The notes below the pieces were generated by a model that was not told the DNA's origin, searched no databases, and was given only the letters and a program-made list of their open reading frames with translations. From Gordonia humi (GTDB lineage Bacteria; Actinomycetota; Actinomycetes; Mycobacteriales; Mycobacteriaceae), in assembly GCF_014197435.1 (NCBI RefSeq), contig NZ_JACIFP010000001.1:4464001-4528000 (forward strand): a DNA stretch of 64,000 bases, written 5' to 3'. Position numbers and translations under genes: made by a program. Below, piece after piece: positions 25,903 through 34,106 of the stretch (within the stretch, counting starts at the first letter, position 1; the number at the start of each line of letters is the position of its first letter).

Positions 25903-26951
25903 GCCGCCGCGCGGGGAGCTACGACGAGTCGGATGTTCGCATCCGACCGGGCAAGGGCAGCCGTCCGCGCACCAAGACCAGACCCAAGCACGACGACGCC
26001 GAGACCGCGATGGTCGTGTCGGTGGACCGCGGCCGCTGGGGTGTGGTGCTCGACGACGATCCGGACCGCCGTGTGGTCACCATGCGGGCCCGCGAACTCG
26101 GCCGCACGCCCGTCGTGGTCGGCGATCGCGTCGGCGTGGTGGGCGATCTCTCCGGCCGACCCGACACCCTGGCCCGCATCGTCCGCGTCGAGGAACGGCG
26201 AACCGTCCTGCGCCGCACCGCGGACGACACCGACCCGTACGAGCGGATCGTCGTCGCCAACGCCGACCAGCTCCTGATCGTCACCGCGCTCGCCGACCCT
26301 CCGCCGCGCACCGGTTTCGTCGAGCGCGCTCTCGCCGCCGCGTACGCGGGCGGCCTGTCGCCCGTCCTCTGTCTGACCAAGTCCGACCTCGCCGACCCCG
26401 ACGAGTTCGTCTCCCACTTCGCCGACCTCGATCTGCGCGTGGTGATCGCCGGCCGCGACGACGGGATCGGCGAGCTGCAGGAGATCCTCGCGCACAAGCT
26501 CACCGCGTTGATCGGTCACTCCGGCGTCGGCAAGTCGACCCTGGTGAATCGTCTCGTGCCCGACGCCGACCGGGCGACGGGCATCGTCTCCGGCGTCGGC
26601 AAGGGCCGCCACACGTCCACCCAGTCGGTGGTCCTCGCACTTCCCGAGACCGCCGACGGTGTGCGCGGCTGGGTGGTCGACACCCCCGGCATCCGTTCCT
26701 TCGGGCTCGCCCACGTCACTCCCGACGAGATCGTCGACGCCTTCGACGACCTGCGCGACGCCATCGACGACTGTCCCCGCGGCTGCACGCACCTCGGCCC
26801 GCCCGCCGACCCGGAATGCGCGCTCGACGCGTTGGACGGCGCCTCGCATCGTCGTGCGATGGCCGTCCGGGAGTTGCTGCAGTCGGTGTCCGCGACGGGG
26901 CCCGCCGATCCCGAGGTCGAGACCGCGTCCGATGCCCGTGAGACGACCTGA
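25899..26951 (+). CDS. rsgA: Ribosome small-subunit-dependent GTPase A (RsgA)
   Basis: A 350-residue circularly permuted GTPase that checks 30S subunit maturation; counterpart of Rv3228. An N-terminal OB-like domain starts after a basic stretch ([18 protein letters not shown]). G motifs come in permuted order: LTKSD (G4) near residue 165, then the Walker [10 protein letters not shown] (~213), and [11 protein letters not shown] (G3). The zinc site is in [18 protein letters not shown] near residue 300. The start is the GTG at 25899, overlapping aroA by 4 nt (GTGA), so translation is coupled. It is convergent with the desaturase. Confidence 0.94.
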   Translation: MSRRAGSYDESDVRIRPGKGSRPRTKTRPKHDDAETAMVVSVDRGRWGVVLDDDPDRRVVTMRARELGRTPVVVGDRVGVVGDLSGRPDTLARIVRVEERRTVLRRTADDTDPYERIVVANADQLLIVTALADPPPRTGFVERALAAAYAGGLSPVLCLTKSDLADPDEFVSHFADLDLRVVIAGRDDGIGELQEILAHKLTALIGHSGVGKSTLVNRLVPDADRATGIVSGVGKGRHTSTQSVVLALPETADGVRGWVVDTPGIRSFGLAHVTPDEIVDAFDDLRDAIDDCPRGCTHLGPPADPECALDALDGASHRRAMAVRELLQSVSATGPADPEVETASDARETT

Positions 26952-27082
26952 CACAGCCGTCGGCTCCGCGCACCCGTACCACTGGCGCGAGTGACACCGG
27001 AGGGGTCTCGACTCCGCCCGACCATCGGGGCGCCGCTCGACCGGCAGAGCCCGGACTCGTCCGGCCGGTAGCGTTCGGCGCG

Positions 27083-28297
27083 TCAGCGTCGGACCGGTTC
27101 GCCCCTCTTACGTCGCGCCTTCAGCTCGGCGATCGCCGTCCGCAGACCCTTCGCACGCGGTTTGATCGCGTCGAACCGACGCTCCGACGCGGTCTCGGGC
27201 GCATCGTCGACGGTGTCCCACAGGAAGCGGTCCGGGAGCGCGAGTTTGTTGATGGTGCGGAGGGTCCGCAGGTACTGCATGGTGAACGAACCGGTGTTGT
27301 ACGGCAGGTCGTACTTGTCGCAGAGTTCGCGCACCCGCACCGACATGTCGGCGTACCGGTTGCTCGGCAGGTCCGGAAACAGGTGGTGCTCGATCTGGTA
27401 CGACAGGTTGCCGCTCATGAACCCGAGGACCGGACCGGCTTCGAAGTTCGCGCTGCCGAGCATCTGCCGCAGGTACCACTGACCCTGCGTCTCGTTCTCC
27501 AGCGTGTCCATCGTGAACTTCTCGGCGCCGTCCGGGAAGTGACCGCAGAAGATCACCACGTACGCCCACAGGTTGCGGACGAAGTTCGCCGTCAGATTCG
27601 CCTTCAGCGTGTGAAGGAAGTTCGGGCCTGACACCGCGGGGAACAGCACGTAGTCCTTGGCCATCTGGCGGCCGGCCTTGTGTACGAACTTCCGGATCTC
27701 GGGGCGCGCCACCTCCATCGGCTTGCGTCCGGCGATCACCTCTTTGAGTTCGAGGTCGTGCAGGGCGATGCCCCACTCGAACGTGGTCGCCAGCATCACG
27801 TTGAAGAACGGCTGGAACGCACGCCGGGGCTCCCACGGCTCGTCGCGTGTCACACGCAGGATCTTGTAGCCCACATCGTGATCCATCCCGATCACGTTCG
27901 TGTACTTGTGATGGATGAAGTTGTGGGAGTGCTTCCAATGCGGCGAGGCGCACACCATGTCCCACTCCCACGACGTGGAGTGCACCTCGGGATCGTTCAT
28001 CCAGTCCCACTGCCCGTGCATCACATTGTGCCCGAGCTCCATGTTCTCGATGATCTTCGCCAGCGAGAGCGCACCGGTGCCCAACCACCACAGGGACCTG
28101 CGATGACTGCCCAGGAGGGCGACGCGGCCGAGGATCTCCAGGGACCGCTGCGCACGGATCGTGCGCCGCAGATACCGCGCGTCGCGCTCCCCCCGGTCCG
28201 CCTCGACCTCACGACGCAGCGCGTCGAGCTCGTGTCCGAGAGCCTCGACGTCCGCATCGGTCAGGTGCGCGTACTCATTGATGTCTGAGATCGCCAT
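27083..28297 (-). CDS. Membrane fatty acid desaturase, DesA3-type (copy 1)
   Basis: A 404-residue diiron acyl desaturase resembling M. tuberculosis DesA3 (Rv3229c), which makes oleoyl-CoA from stearoyl-CoA. The three histidine boxes are H90-NVM-H94 (in ELGHNVMHGQWDWM), H125-NFI-HH130 and QIEHHLFPDLPSN. Hydrophobic parts around the boxes fit a membrane enzyme, and electrons would come from the adjacent ferredoxin-reductase-type protein. It is the last gene of the group and lies 8 bp after the stop of its paralogue, so it is in the same operon. It shares an 86-bp identical stretch with that paralogue. Confidence 0.9.
   Translation of the reverse strand: MAISDINEYAHLTDADVEALGHELDALRREVEADRGERDARYLRRTIRAQRSLEILGRVALLGSHRRSLWWLGTGALSLAKIIENMELGHNVMHGQWDWMNDPEVHSTSWEWDMVCASPHWKHSHNFIHHKYTNVIGMDHDVGYKILRVTRDEPWEPRRAFQPFFNVMLATTFEWGIALHDLELKEVIAGRKPMEVARPEIRKFVHKAGRQMAKDYVLFPAVSGPNFLHTLKANLTANFVRNLWAYVVIFCGHFPDGAEKFTMDTLENETQGQWYLRQMLGSANFEAGPVLGFMSGNLSYQIEHHLFPDLPSNRYADMSVRVRELCDKYDLPYNTGSFTMQYLRTLRTINKLALPDRFLWDTVDDAPETASERRFDAIKPRAKGLRTAIAELKARRKRGEPVRR
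27975..28060. repeat. 86-bp direct repeat, copy A (inside desaturase copy 1)
   Basis: Identical at every base to 29246-29331. It encodes the first histidine box and the segment after it (KIIENMELGHNVMHGQWDWM and following). Confidence 0.85.
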
Positions 28298-28305
28298 AAC
28301 GCCTA

Positions 28306-29568
28306 TTATGCGCTAGCGCGCTCGCGGCGGCGTTCGCGGTTGTCCGCGATCGCCGACTTCAGCCCGCGACGACGCCCCGTCCGCTGATCGACCGACGACA
28401 CCAGGCGCGGTTCGCCGTCCGCGCGGAAGCGTCGTTCGGACGCCGTCTCGGGCGCGTCGTCGGCGGTGTCCTTGAGGTACTTGTTGGGAAGCGAGAGCTT
28501 CGCGATGGTCCGCCACGACTTCGCGTACTGCACCGGGAAGGATCCCGTCGTGTACGGCAGATCGTACTTCTCGCAGAGCGCGCGCACCCGCACCGAGATC
28601 TCGGCGAGCCGGTTGCTCGGCAGATCCGGGAAGAGGTGGTGCTCGATCTGGTACGACAGGTTGCCGCTCATGAACGCCAGCGTCGGACCGCACCGGAAGT
28701 TGGCGCTGCCGAGCATCTGCCGCAGGTACCACTGACCCTGCGTCTCATTGTCCATATCGGCCTTGGTGAACTTCTCGGCGCCGTCCGGGAAGTGGCCGCA
28801 GAAGATCACCGCGTTGGTCCACAGGTTGCGGATGACGTTGGCCAGCAGGTTCGCGCCGGCCGTCTTGCGTGCGGCGCGCGACGAACGGTTCAGCACACCG
28901 GAGATCGCCGGTGCCAGCACGTAGTCCTTGCCGACCTGACGCCCGATCTTGCGGCCGACGTCGGCCAGGTCGCGTTTGAGCGCGGCCTTGGCCTCCGGGG
29001 TCTTCCGCTTCTTGCCGAGTTCGAGATGCTGTGCGGCGACCCCGTACTCGAAGAACACCGCGAGCAGCGTGTTGTACGCGATGTTGCCGAGGTAGAACGG
29101 CCGCCACCGCTGATCGCGGGTCACCCGGAGCAGACCGTAGCCCACATCGTCGTCCATGCCGAGCACGTTGGTGTACTTGTGGTGGATGTAGTTGTGCGTG
29201 TGCTTCCAGTGCGCACTCGGCCCGGTGTTGTCCCACTCCCACGATGTGGAGTGCACCTCGGGATCGTTCATCCAGTCCCACTGCCCGTGCATCACATTGT
29301 GCCCGAGCTCCATGTTCTCGATGATCTTCGCGACGCCGAGCGTGCCCGCTCCCGCCCACCAGAGAGATCTCCGGCTCGCCCCCATCGTCAGCATGCGCCC
29401 GGTGAACTCGAGACCGCGCTGCAGGCGGATCGTGTTGCGCAGATAGCGCGCGTCGCGCTCCCCGCGGTCGGCCTCGATATCGGCCCGGATCGCATCGAGT
29501 TCGGCGCCCAGCGCCTCGACGTCGGCACCGGTCAGATGCGCATACTCTGGAATGTCGGCGATCGCCAT
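28306..29568 (-). CDS. Membrane fatty acid desaturase, DesA3-type (copy 2)
   Basis: A 420-residue paralogue of the neighbouring desaturase with the same histidine boxes (ELGHNVMHGQ, HNYIHHKYTN, QIEHHLFPD). It differs by an insert of about 15 charged residues in the middle (KKRKTPEAKAALKRDLADVG) and by a longer basic C-terminus. The ATG at 29568 is chosen over a GTG at 29574 because GGGAGAGG lies 6 nt upstream. A palindromic operator lies 26 bp before the start. The reductase gene is immediately upstream, making a reductase-desaturase-desaturase operon. The positional relation and partner suggest acyl-CoA desaturation for membrane or mycolate-related lipids. Confidence 0.9.
   Translation of the reverse strand: MAIADIPEYAHLTGADVEALGAELDAIRADIEADRGERDARYLRNTIRLQRGLEFTGRMLTMGASRRSLWWAGAGTLGVAKIIENMELGHNVMHGQWDWMNDPEVHSTSWEWDNTGPSAHWKHTHNYIHHKYTNVLGMDDDVGYGLLRVTRDQRWRPFYLGNIAYNTLLAVFFEYGVAAQHLELGKKRKTPEAKAALKRDLADVGRKIGRQVGKDYVLAPAISGVLNRSSRAARKTAGANLLANVIRNLWTNAVIFCGHFPDGAEKFTKADMDNETQGQWYLRQMLGSANFRCGPTLAFMSGNLSYQIEHHLFPDLPSNRLAEISVRVRALCEKYDLPYTTGSFPVQYAKSWRTIAKLSLPNKYLKDTADDAPETASERRFRADGEPRLVSSVDQRTGRRRGLKSAIADNRERRRERASA
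29246..29331. repeat. 86-bp direct repeat, copy B (inside desaturase copy 2)
   Basis: Identical at every base to 27975-28060, 1271 bp away. Third codon positions match too, which points to gene conversion rather than protein-level conservation alone. Confidence 0.85.
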
Positions 29569-29593
29569 CGTCACCCTCTCCCTCGTGGAAAAC

Positions 29594-29629
29594 TAACCTA
29601 CGCAATCGTAGGTTACGGGAGCGTAGGTT
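29594..29629. promoter_or_regulatory. Operator palindrome plus extra half-site upstream of desaturase copy 2
   Basis: TAACCTACG (29594-29602) and CGTAGGTTA (29607-29615) form a perfect 9-bp inverted repeat with a CAAT centre. A third CGTAGGTT (29622-29629) follows 15 bp along. The same palindrome recurs before the reductase gene. Such symmetry fits a TetR-family repressor; the regulator is unidentified. Confidence 0.7.
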
Positions 29630-29631
29630 GT

Positions 29632-30744
29632 CTAGACGTCCAGCGTGCAGTCGCCTGCGGCGGCGGTCACACAGGTCTGCACACGCTCGCCTTCGACGTG
29701 CTCGACACCGGTCCGCAAGTCCCGGACACACCCCTTGTCGAGCATGACGACGCAACTCTGGCAGATGCCCATGCGGCAGCCGAACGGCATGAGCACACCC
29801 GCCTCCTCACCGGCTTCCAGGAGTGTCTGCGCGCCGTCGGCCTCGATCTTCTTGCCGCCGCGTCCGAAGGTCACCGTGCCGCCCTGCGCTCCGGCTGCGC
29901 CGCGTTCGAGGGCGAACCGCTCGACGTGCAGTCGACTCCGGATCCCGCGGTCGTCGAACATCCCACCGAGCATGTCGATGAAGCCGCCCGGCCCGCACGC
30001 CCACGTCTGGCGATCGCCCCAGTCCGGGACGAGCTCGTCCAGGCTCGCGGCGTCGAGCCGACCGTCGACGCCGGTCAATCGCAGCCGCAGGTCGATGAGG
30101 CCGTCGGCGGCGAAGCGGCGCAGCTCGTCGACGAACAGGACCGAGTCCTCGTCGGGCGCCGAGTGCACGAGAACGGCGTCGACGCGACCGCCGCGGCGCG
30201 CCATCGTGCGCAGCATCGAGATGATCGGGGTGACTCCGCTGCCCGCGGTGGCGAACAGCAGCTTCGCCGGCGGCGGATCGGGCAGGACGAACTCGCCCGC
30301 GGGCGCGGCCAGACGCACGACGGTGCCCGGCTTGAGTCCGTTCACCAGGTGCGAGGACAGGAAGCCCTCCGGCATCGCCTTGACCGTGATCGCCACGGTC
30401 CGCTCCGCCGCGGAACCGGCGGGCTCCGAGGTCAGCGAATAGGAACGCCACGTCCATCGACCTTCCACGAGAACGCCGATCCCGATGTACTGGCCCGGGT
30501 GGTAGTCGAAGGAGAAGCCCCACCCCGGCTCGATGACGATGGTGGCGCTGTCGGCGGTCACCGGGGTCACGGCGACGACCTTGCCGCGCAGTTCCCGCGC
30601 CGACCACAGCGGGTTGAGCAGATGCAGGTAGTCGTCCGGCAGCAGCGGCGTGGTGATCCGCGCGGCCGCGGCCCGCACCCAGTTGGTGGCCTTGCTCCCG
30701 GCGACCCCGGCGACCGGCGCCTCGAATCGTTCCCGCCAACTCAT
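29632..30744 (-). CDS. Ferredoxin reductase-type oxidoreductase with C-terminal [2Fe-2S] domain (desaturase electron donor)
   Basis: A 370-residue counterpart of Rv3230c, the NADPH-dependent partner of DesA3. The N-terminal FAD domain has [12 protein letters not shown] (the RxYS flavin motif), the NAD(P) domain [15 protein letters not shown], and the C-terminal plant-type ferredoxin has the cluster cysteines [13 protein letters not shown] and a final C in RVQTCV. Electrons pass from NADPH to FAD to [2Fe-2S] to the desaturase. The ATG at 30744 is favoured over a GTG at 30747 because GGAGGAG lies 7 nt upstream. It heads the operon and has its own copy of the operator. Confidence 0.93.
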   Translation of the reverse strand: MSWRERFEAPVAGVAGSKATNWVRAAAARITTPLLPDDYLHLLNPLWSARELRGKVVAVTPVTADSATIVIEPGWGFSFDYHPGQYIGIGVLVEGRWTWRSYSLTSEPAGSAAERTVAITVKAMPEGFLSSHLVNGLKPGTVVRLAAPAGEFVLPDPPPAKLLFATAGSGVTPIISMLRTMARRGGRVDAVLVHSAPDEDSVLFVDELRRFAADGLIDLRLRLTGVDGRLDAASLDELVPDWGDRQTWACGPGGFIDMLGGMFDDRGIRSRLHVERFALERGAAGAQGGTVTFGRGGKKIEADGAQTLLEAGEEAGVLMPFGCRMGICQSCVVMLDKGCVRDLRTGVEHVEGERVQTCVTAAAGDCTLDV

Positions 30745-30786
30745 CACTCGACTCCTCCGTATGCGCTCCGGTCCGATCCTCGAACC

Positions 30787-30812
30787 GCTAACTTACGCCT
30801 CCGTAGGTTAGC
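30787..30812. promoter_or_regulatory. Operator palindrome upstream of the reductase gene
   Basis: GCTAACTTACG (30787-30797) and CGTAGGTTAGC (30802-30812) form an 11-bp inverted repeat with one mismatch around a 4-bp centre. Its core matches the operator at 29594-29615, so both genes probably obey one repressor. Confidence 0.7.
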
Positions 30813-30835
30813 GGGTCGAGGCCGACCGGCGCATC

Positions 30836-31429
30836 TCAGGACAGGAGGGTTCCGGGTACGGGCACGAACGGGGTGAAGAAGTCGTTGGCGGGCGCACCGG
30901 ACAGGGCCAGCACGAGCCCGGGCACCGACTGCCCGTCGATCTGCTCGCGGATGATGTCGGCATGCCCGGCGTGCCGCGCGAACTCCTCGATCTGGTGGCC
31001 GAGGTAGAAGCGGTTGTTGATCGGACGCGGGTCGAAGATCCCGTTCCAGGGAGCCGGCGGCTCCGTCGACTCACCGTCCGGATCACATGCTCGGACGGCG
31101 GCCAGGTAGTCGATGCGGTCCGCGTCGAACCGAACGACGAGGTCGGCGGCGGTCTCATCGTCGGTCAAGGCGAATCCGGACATGTACTCGGCGAAGGCGG
31201 CCTCGTCGAAGACGCGGTCGAGCGGTTCGCCGCGCAGTCTGGCGGTGGCCGCGGGCAGCGACTGGGCGACGTGCTTGAGAATGCCGCCGACCGAGAGCGC
31301 GCCGGCGCACGGCGTCGTCCTCGCCTGCTCTTCGGTGAGCCCGTACAGCGCGGCGCGCAGGTGATCGAGCTGCTGGTCGATGTATCCGGCGAAGGTGTCG
31401 ATCTCGGTGTCGCGGGCGGGTGCGTACAT
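30836..31429 (-). CDS. DinB superfamily protein (DUF664-like)
   Basis: A 197-residue four-helix-bundle protein of the DinB/mycothiol-S-transferase-like superfamily. The metal-binding histidines are visible: one in GGILKHVAQSL (~residue 50) and two in HQIEEFARHAGHADIIREQI (~165), followed by the typical ADIIREQIDG end of the TIGR-type actinobacterial members. Possible activities are mycothiol-dependent conjugation or hydrolysis; none is proven. The ATG at 31429 has GGAGG 5 nt upstream; a TTG four codons earlier is ignored. Confidence 0.82.
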   Translation of the reverse strand: MYAPARDTEIDTFAGYIDQQLDHLRAALYGLTEEQARTTPCAGALSVGGILKHVAQSLPAATARLRGEPLDRVFDEAAFAEYMSGFALTDDETAADLVVRFDADRIDYLAAVRACDPDGESTEPPAPWNGIFDPRPINNRFYLGHQIEEFARHAGHADIIREQIDGQSVPGLVLALSGAPANDFFTPFVPVPGTLLS

Positions 31430-31479
31430 GTTGTCCTCCAAGTGGTCTGATCTGCGTGTGCCATCAGTCTGACAGGAGA

Positions 31480-31535
31480 ACAGGACCGTTCCTGTCCGGA
31501 TTGGCCGAGGAAGATCCGGTCACTTTCTGACCGGA
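31480..31535. promoter_or_regulatory. Two small inverted repeats between DUF6912 and DinB genes
   Basis: ACAGGA-CCGT-TCCTGT (31480-31495) and TCCGGTCA-CTTTC-TGACCGGA (31515-31535) lie in the 117-bp gap. Either could be the DUF6912 terminator or an operator for the DinB gene. The first is symmetric enough to bind a dimeric repressor. Confidence 0.4.
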
Positions 31536-31546
31536 ATCGGACCGAC

Positions 31547-32044
31547 CTACAGCAGCTCCAGCAGGAAGGGCAGTTCTTGCGTCGCATACCAGCCGAGGTC
31601 GTGGTCCTCGACGTCGCCGAGGACCAGTTCGGCGTCCTGGTCGCCGAGGTCCGCGGCGTCAATCACCTCGACGGCGGCACGCACCGCGGACTCCGCGGCG
31701 GCGCCGTCGACATGCACCGCGACGATGTCCCCGTTGGGCACCGAGCCGGAGACCCGGACGACGGCGTCGTCGAGGTCGGGACGCACCTGTGCGTCGACGT
31801 CGGCCACCACGACCACGCGGCGCGGCGGGAGGTCGGACTCGTCGGTCGACAGCAGTCTCAGGGACGCGCGGGCGGCCTCCCGCAGCGCGACCTCGCCGAG
31901 CTCCTCGTCGTCGCCGGAGGTGTACGCCTCCCGCAGCGTCGGGGTCACCGCGAAGCCGGTGCCCCCGAGCGGGGTGAACGCGTTGTCGGTGTCGGCGGTG
32001 AACTCGCCGATCATGGACAGGGTCGCGGGCAGGTAGACGCGCAT
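31547..32044 (-). CDS. DUF6912 family protein (Rv3231c-like)
   Basis: A 165-residue actinobacterial protein that starts MRVYLPATLSMIGEFTADTD, the usual family beginning, so the ATG at 32044 is preferred over 32050. GAAGGG lies 9 nt upstream. It is rich in acidic residues and ends in LGWYATQELPFLLELL, the conserved tail. Function is unknown. It lies downstream of the acyltransferase gene, separated by a short tandem repeat array, in an order also found in M. tuberculosis (Rv3231c near Rv3233c-Rv3234c). Confidence 0.78.
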   Translation of the reverse strand: MRVYLPATLSMIGEFTADTDNAFTPLGGTGFAVTPTLREAYTSGDDEELGEVALREAARASLRLLSTDESDLPPRRVVVVADVDAQVRPDLDDAVVRVSGSVPNGDIVAVHVDGAAAESAVRAAVEVIDAADLGDQDAELVLGDVEDHDLGWYATQELPFLLELL

Positions 32045-32057
32045 CGGCATAGTCCCT

Positions 32058-32106
32058 TCATCGGAGGTCAAGGTTCATCGGAGGTCAAGGTTCATCGGGT
32101 CAAGGT
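32058..32106. repeat. 17-bp tandem repeat, about three copies
   Basis: The unit TCATCGGAGGTCAAGGT is repeated perfectly at 32058-32074 and 32075-32091, then with 2 bp missing at 32092-32106. On the gene strand each unit contains ATGAACCTTGACC. It fills the gap between the acyltransferase stop and the DUF6912 start. Confidence 0.8.
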
Positions 32107-33537
32107 TCATCTAGTCGAGGGCTCGCCCGGTCCGGCGTGCAGCAGTTCGTCGAACGACTCGAGCAGATATCCGGCCATCGCCGGGAGGTCTTCGACGACG
32201 GCGCGGTCGGCGAGGAAGGCGAACTGCACCGCGTCGCCGTACTGGTTGACGCTGATCGCGAGCGCGCGCTGCGCGGCGAGCGTCGGCAGCGTGTACACCT
32301 CGGCGACACGCCCGCCTGCGAGATATCGGTCGGACACCGATCCGCTCATCGAGATCGGCACGTTGTACGGGCGCTGAAAGATGCTGCTGAAGGCGCGCGC
32401 GGACAACTCGCCGAACGGGACGACACCGAGATCGGGCAGCAGCGGCTTCAGTTCGGGCGCCAGCCGACGGGTCGACCCGGCATATCGATCGGCGAGTCCC
32501 GCGACCTGCATCAACCGGACCGCGGGCGAGTCTTCGCCGACCGGGAGGTCCGTCACGAACTCCGGTCCGTCGACGGGCATCCACGAGTCCTGCCCGACGG
32601 CCTGGGCCTCGACGTCACGTGCGCGCAACGGAAGGATCACCCGGACCGTCTCCCCGTGGCCGACCGAATCGGTCACCGACAGCATCCACCGCCGGAGCAC
32701 CCCGGCGACCACCGCGAGCAGCACGTCGTTGAACGTGCAGTCGAAGCGGGCGGCCACCCGCATGCAGTCCTGTCGGGAGATCCGGCCGGTCGTGAACAGG
32801 CGCAGCGAGGTGGTCACCTCGTTGAGCGGACTGTCGGGTGCCGTGTTGATCAGCTGCTGCACGGTCGACGCAACCAGACGAGCCGACCGGTCCGCGACCG
32901 ACCAGACGTCCGCGACCGGGCCGTTGCCGCGCAGGAGCGACTCGACGAGCTCCCCGGGCCGGGCCATCGCCTCGGCGAGCGCTCCGACGGCCATCGAGGC
33001 CTGCCCGGGCGGTTCGCCGGGCATCCACAGGTCCTCGTCCAGCGTCACCGGCTCCGGTGTCGCATCGGTGACGACCTCGCTGAGCTCCCGATTGTCGGCG
33101 CCGTCGATCAGACACCGATGCGATTTGGTCAACAACGCGATGCGACCGTCCCCCAGACCCTCGATCAGGTACATCTCCCACAGCGGTCGCGACCGGTCCA
33201 GCGGCCGCGACATCAGCCGCGCGATCAACTCCTCGAGCTGCAGCGCCGACCCCGGCTGGGGCAGGGCGGAGAGCCGGACGTGGAAGGTCACGTCGAAGTC
33301 CGGGTCGTCCACCCACACCGGTCGCCCGAGTCCGAGTGCGATCTCCTTGACGATCTGTCGGTACCTCGGGACCAGTTGCAGCCGATGTTCCACCGTCGAC
33401 ACCAGGGCGGGATAGTCGACGCGTCGGCCCCCGCCCTCGACGGGGTCGATGATCAGCAGCGCCCCCGTCAGCGCACTCGTCCCGGCTCCGTCGAGGAAGT
33501 AGTACATCGAGTCCTCGGCCGACAATCGATTCACCAT
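32107..33537 (-). CDS. WS/DGAT-family O-acyltransferase (wax ester synthase/diacylglycerol acyltransferase-like)
   Basis: A 476-residue protein of the WS/DGAT family, in the position of M. tuberculosis Rv3234c/Rv3233c (tgs3), which is split there but whole here. It begins VNRLSAEDSMYYFLDG like the family. The active-site motif HHxxxDG is altered: KSHRCLIDGADN keeps the first His, Asp and Gly but has Arg for the second His. The second domain has FNDVLLAVVAGVLRRWML and NVPISMSGSVSDRYLAGG, the PLW/ND motif region. It should esterify an acyl-CoA to an alcohol or diacylglycerol for storage lipid, but the altered motif makes activity uncertain. The start is the ATG at 33537. Confidence 0.85.
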   Translation of the reverse strand: MVNRLSAEDSMYYFLDGAGTSALTGALLIIDPVEGGGRRVDYPALVSTVEHRLQLVPRYRQIVKEIALGLGRPVWVDDPDFDVTFHVRLSALPQPGSALQLEELIARLMSRPLDRSRPLWEMYLIEGLGDGRIALLTKSHRCLIDGADNRELSEVVTDATPEPVTLDEDLWMPGEPPGQASMAVGALAEAMARPGELVESLLRGNGPVADVWSVADRSARLVASTVQQLINTAPDSPLNEVTTSLRLFTTGRISRQDCMRVAARFDCTFNDVLLAVVAGVLRRWMLSVTDSVGHGETVRVILPLRARDVEAQAVGQDSWMPVDGPEFVTDLPVGEDSPAVRLMQVAGLADRYAGSTRRLAPELKPLLPDLGVVPFGELSARAFSSIFQRPYNVPISMSGSVSDRYLAGGRVAEVYTLPTLAAQRALAISVNQYGDAVQFAFLADRAVVEDLPAMAGYLLESFDELLHAGPGEPSTR

Positions 33538-33597
33538 GATGGGTTCGAGTCTAGGCCGTGTCGCGAGAGTCCTCCGGCCGCCGAGGCGCGCAGCAGG

Positions 33598-34035
33598 TCA
33601 CACGATGCCGAACTCCGCCAGCATCCACCGGGTCTGGGCCCGCCTGCCCGGCATGACGATCCGGTGCAACTCCACTCGGCCGGCGACGGCTCGGGTCCGT
33701 AGTCCTCGTTCGACGGTGCCGAAGTAGTTCGCCGCCGTCGCCGACGCCATCTGCAGGTGCATCCGGCGGAGTCGGGCGGTCGGACCGCGCATCGGAGCGT
33801 GTGCGATCACGTCCTCCCGGCGCCGCAGGGCCAGAGCCACCTGCGCGAACACCTCCTCACTCACGGCCGGGGTGAGGTGCTCGCACGGGCGGCGGCCGTC
33901 CAGCACCTCCAGGATCCGACCGACGACGTTCACCGCGAAGGTGCGCGCCATGCGGGCCGATTCGACGGGCGGGCCGACCGGCGCCGCGGGTGACAGGGGA
34001 ACGGTGTCTGGCCGGATCTGTGTGAAGGTGCTCAT
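33598..34035 (-). CDS. Rv3235 family protein
   Basis: A 145-residue protein whose position and C-terminal half match the Rv3235 family of Mycobacteriales. The first ~40 residues are Pro-rich and disordered (IRPDTVPLSPAAPVGPPVES). Then comes a helical region (ARTFAVNVVGRILEVLDGRR) and a basic, beta-rich part (RLRRMHLQMASATAANYFGT, VERGLRTRAVAGRVEL). Function is unknown. It lies 60 bp upstream of the acyltransferase and 71 bp downstream of DUF808 on the same strand, so all three may be one transcript unless the hairpin at 34117 stops it. Confidence 0.75.
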   Translation of the reverse strand: MSTFTQIRPDTVPLSPAAPVGPPVESARMARTFAVNVVGRILEVLDGRRPCEHLTPAVSEEVFAQVALALRRREDVIAHAPMRGPTARLRRMHLQMASATAANYFGTVERGLRTRAVAGRVELHRIVMPGRRAQTRWMLAEFGIV

Positions 34036-34106
34036 ACCGGTTGGACGCACCGGAGCCCGGTTCGGTTCCGCGACACGCCGACGTAGCGCGGACGTCGTCC
34101 GAGGGG

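Noticed and set aside
28636-30876. A 746-codon plus-strand frame opposite the desaturase operon
   Set aside because: It crosses the shared operator and three real genes on the other strand, with no recognisable domain.
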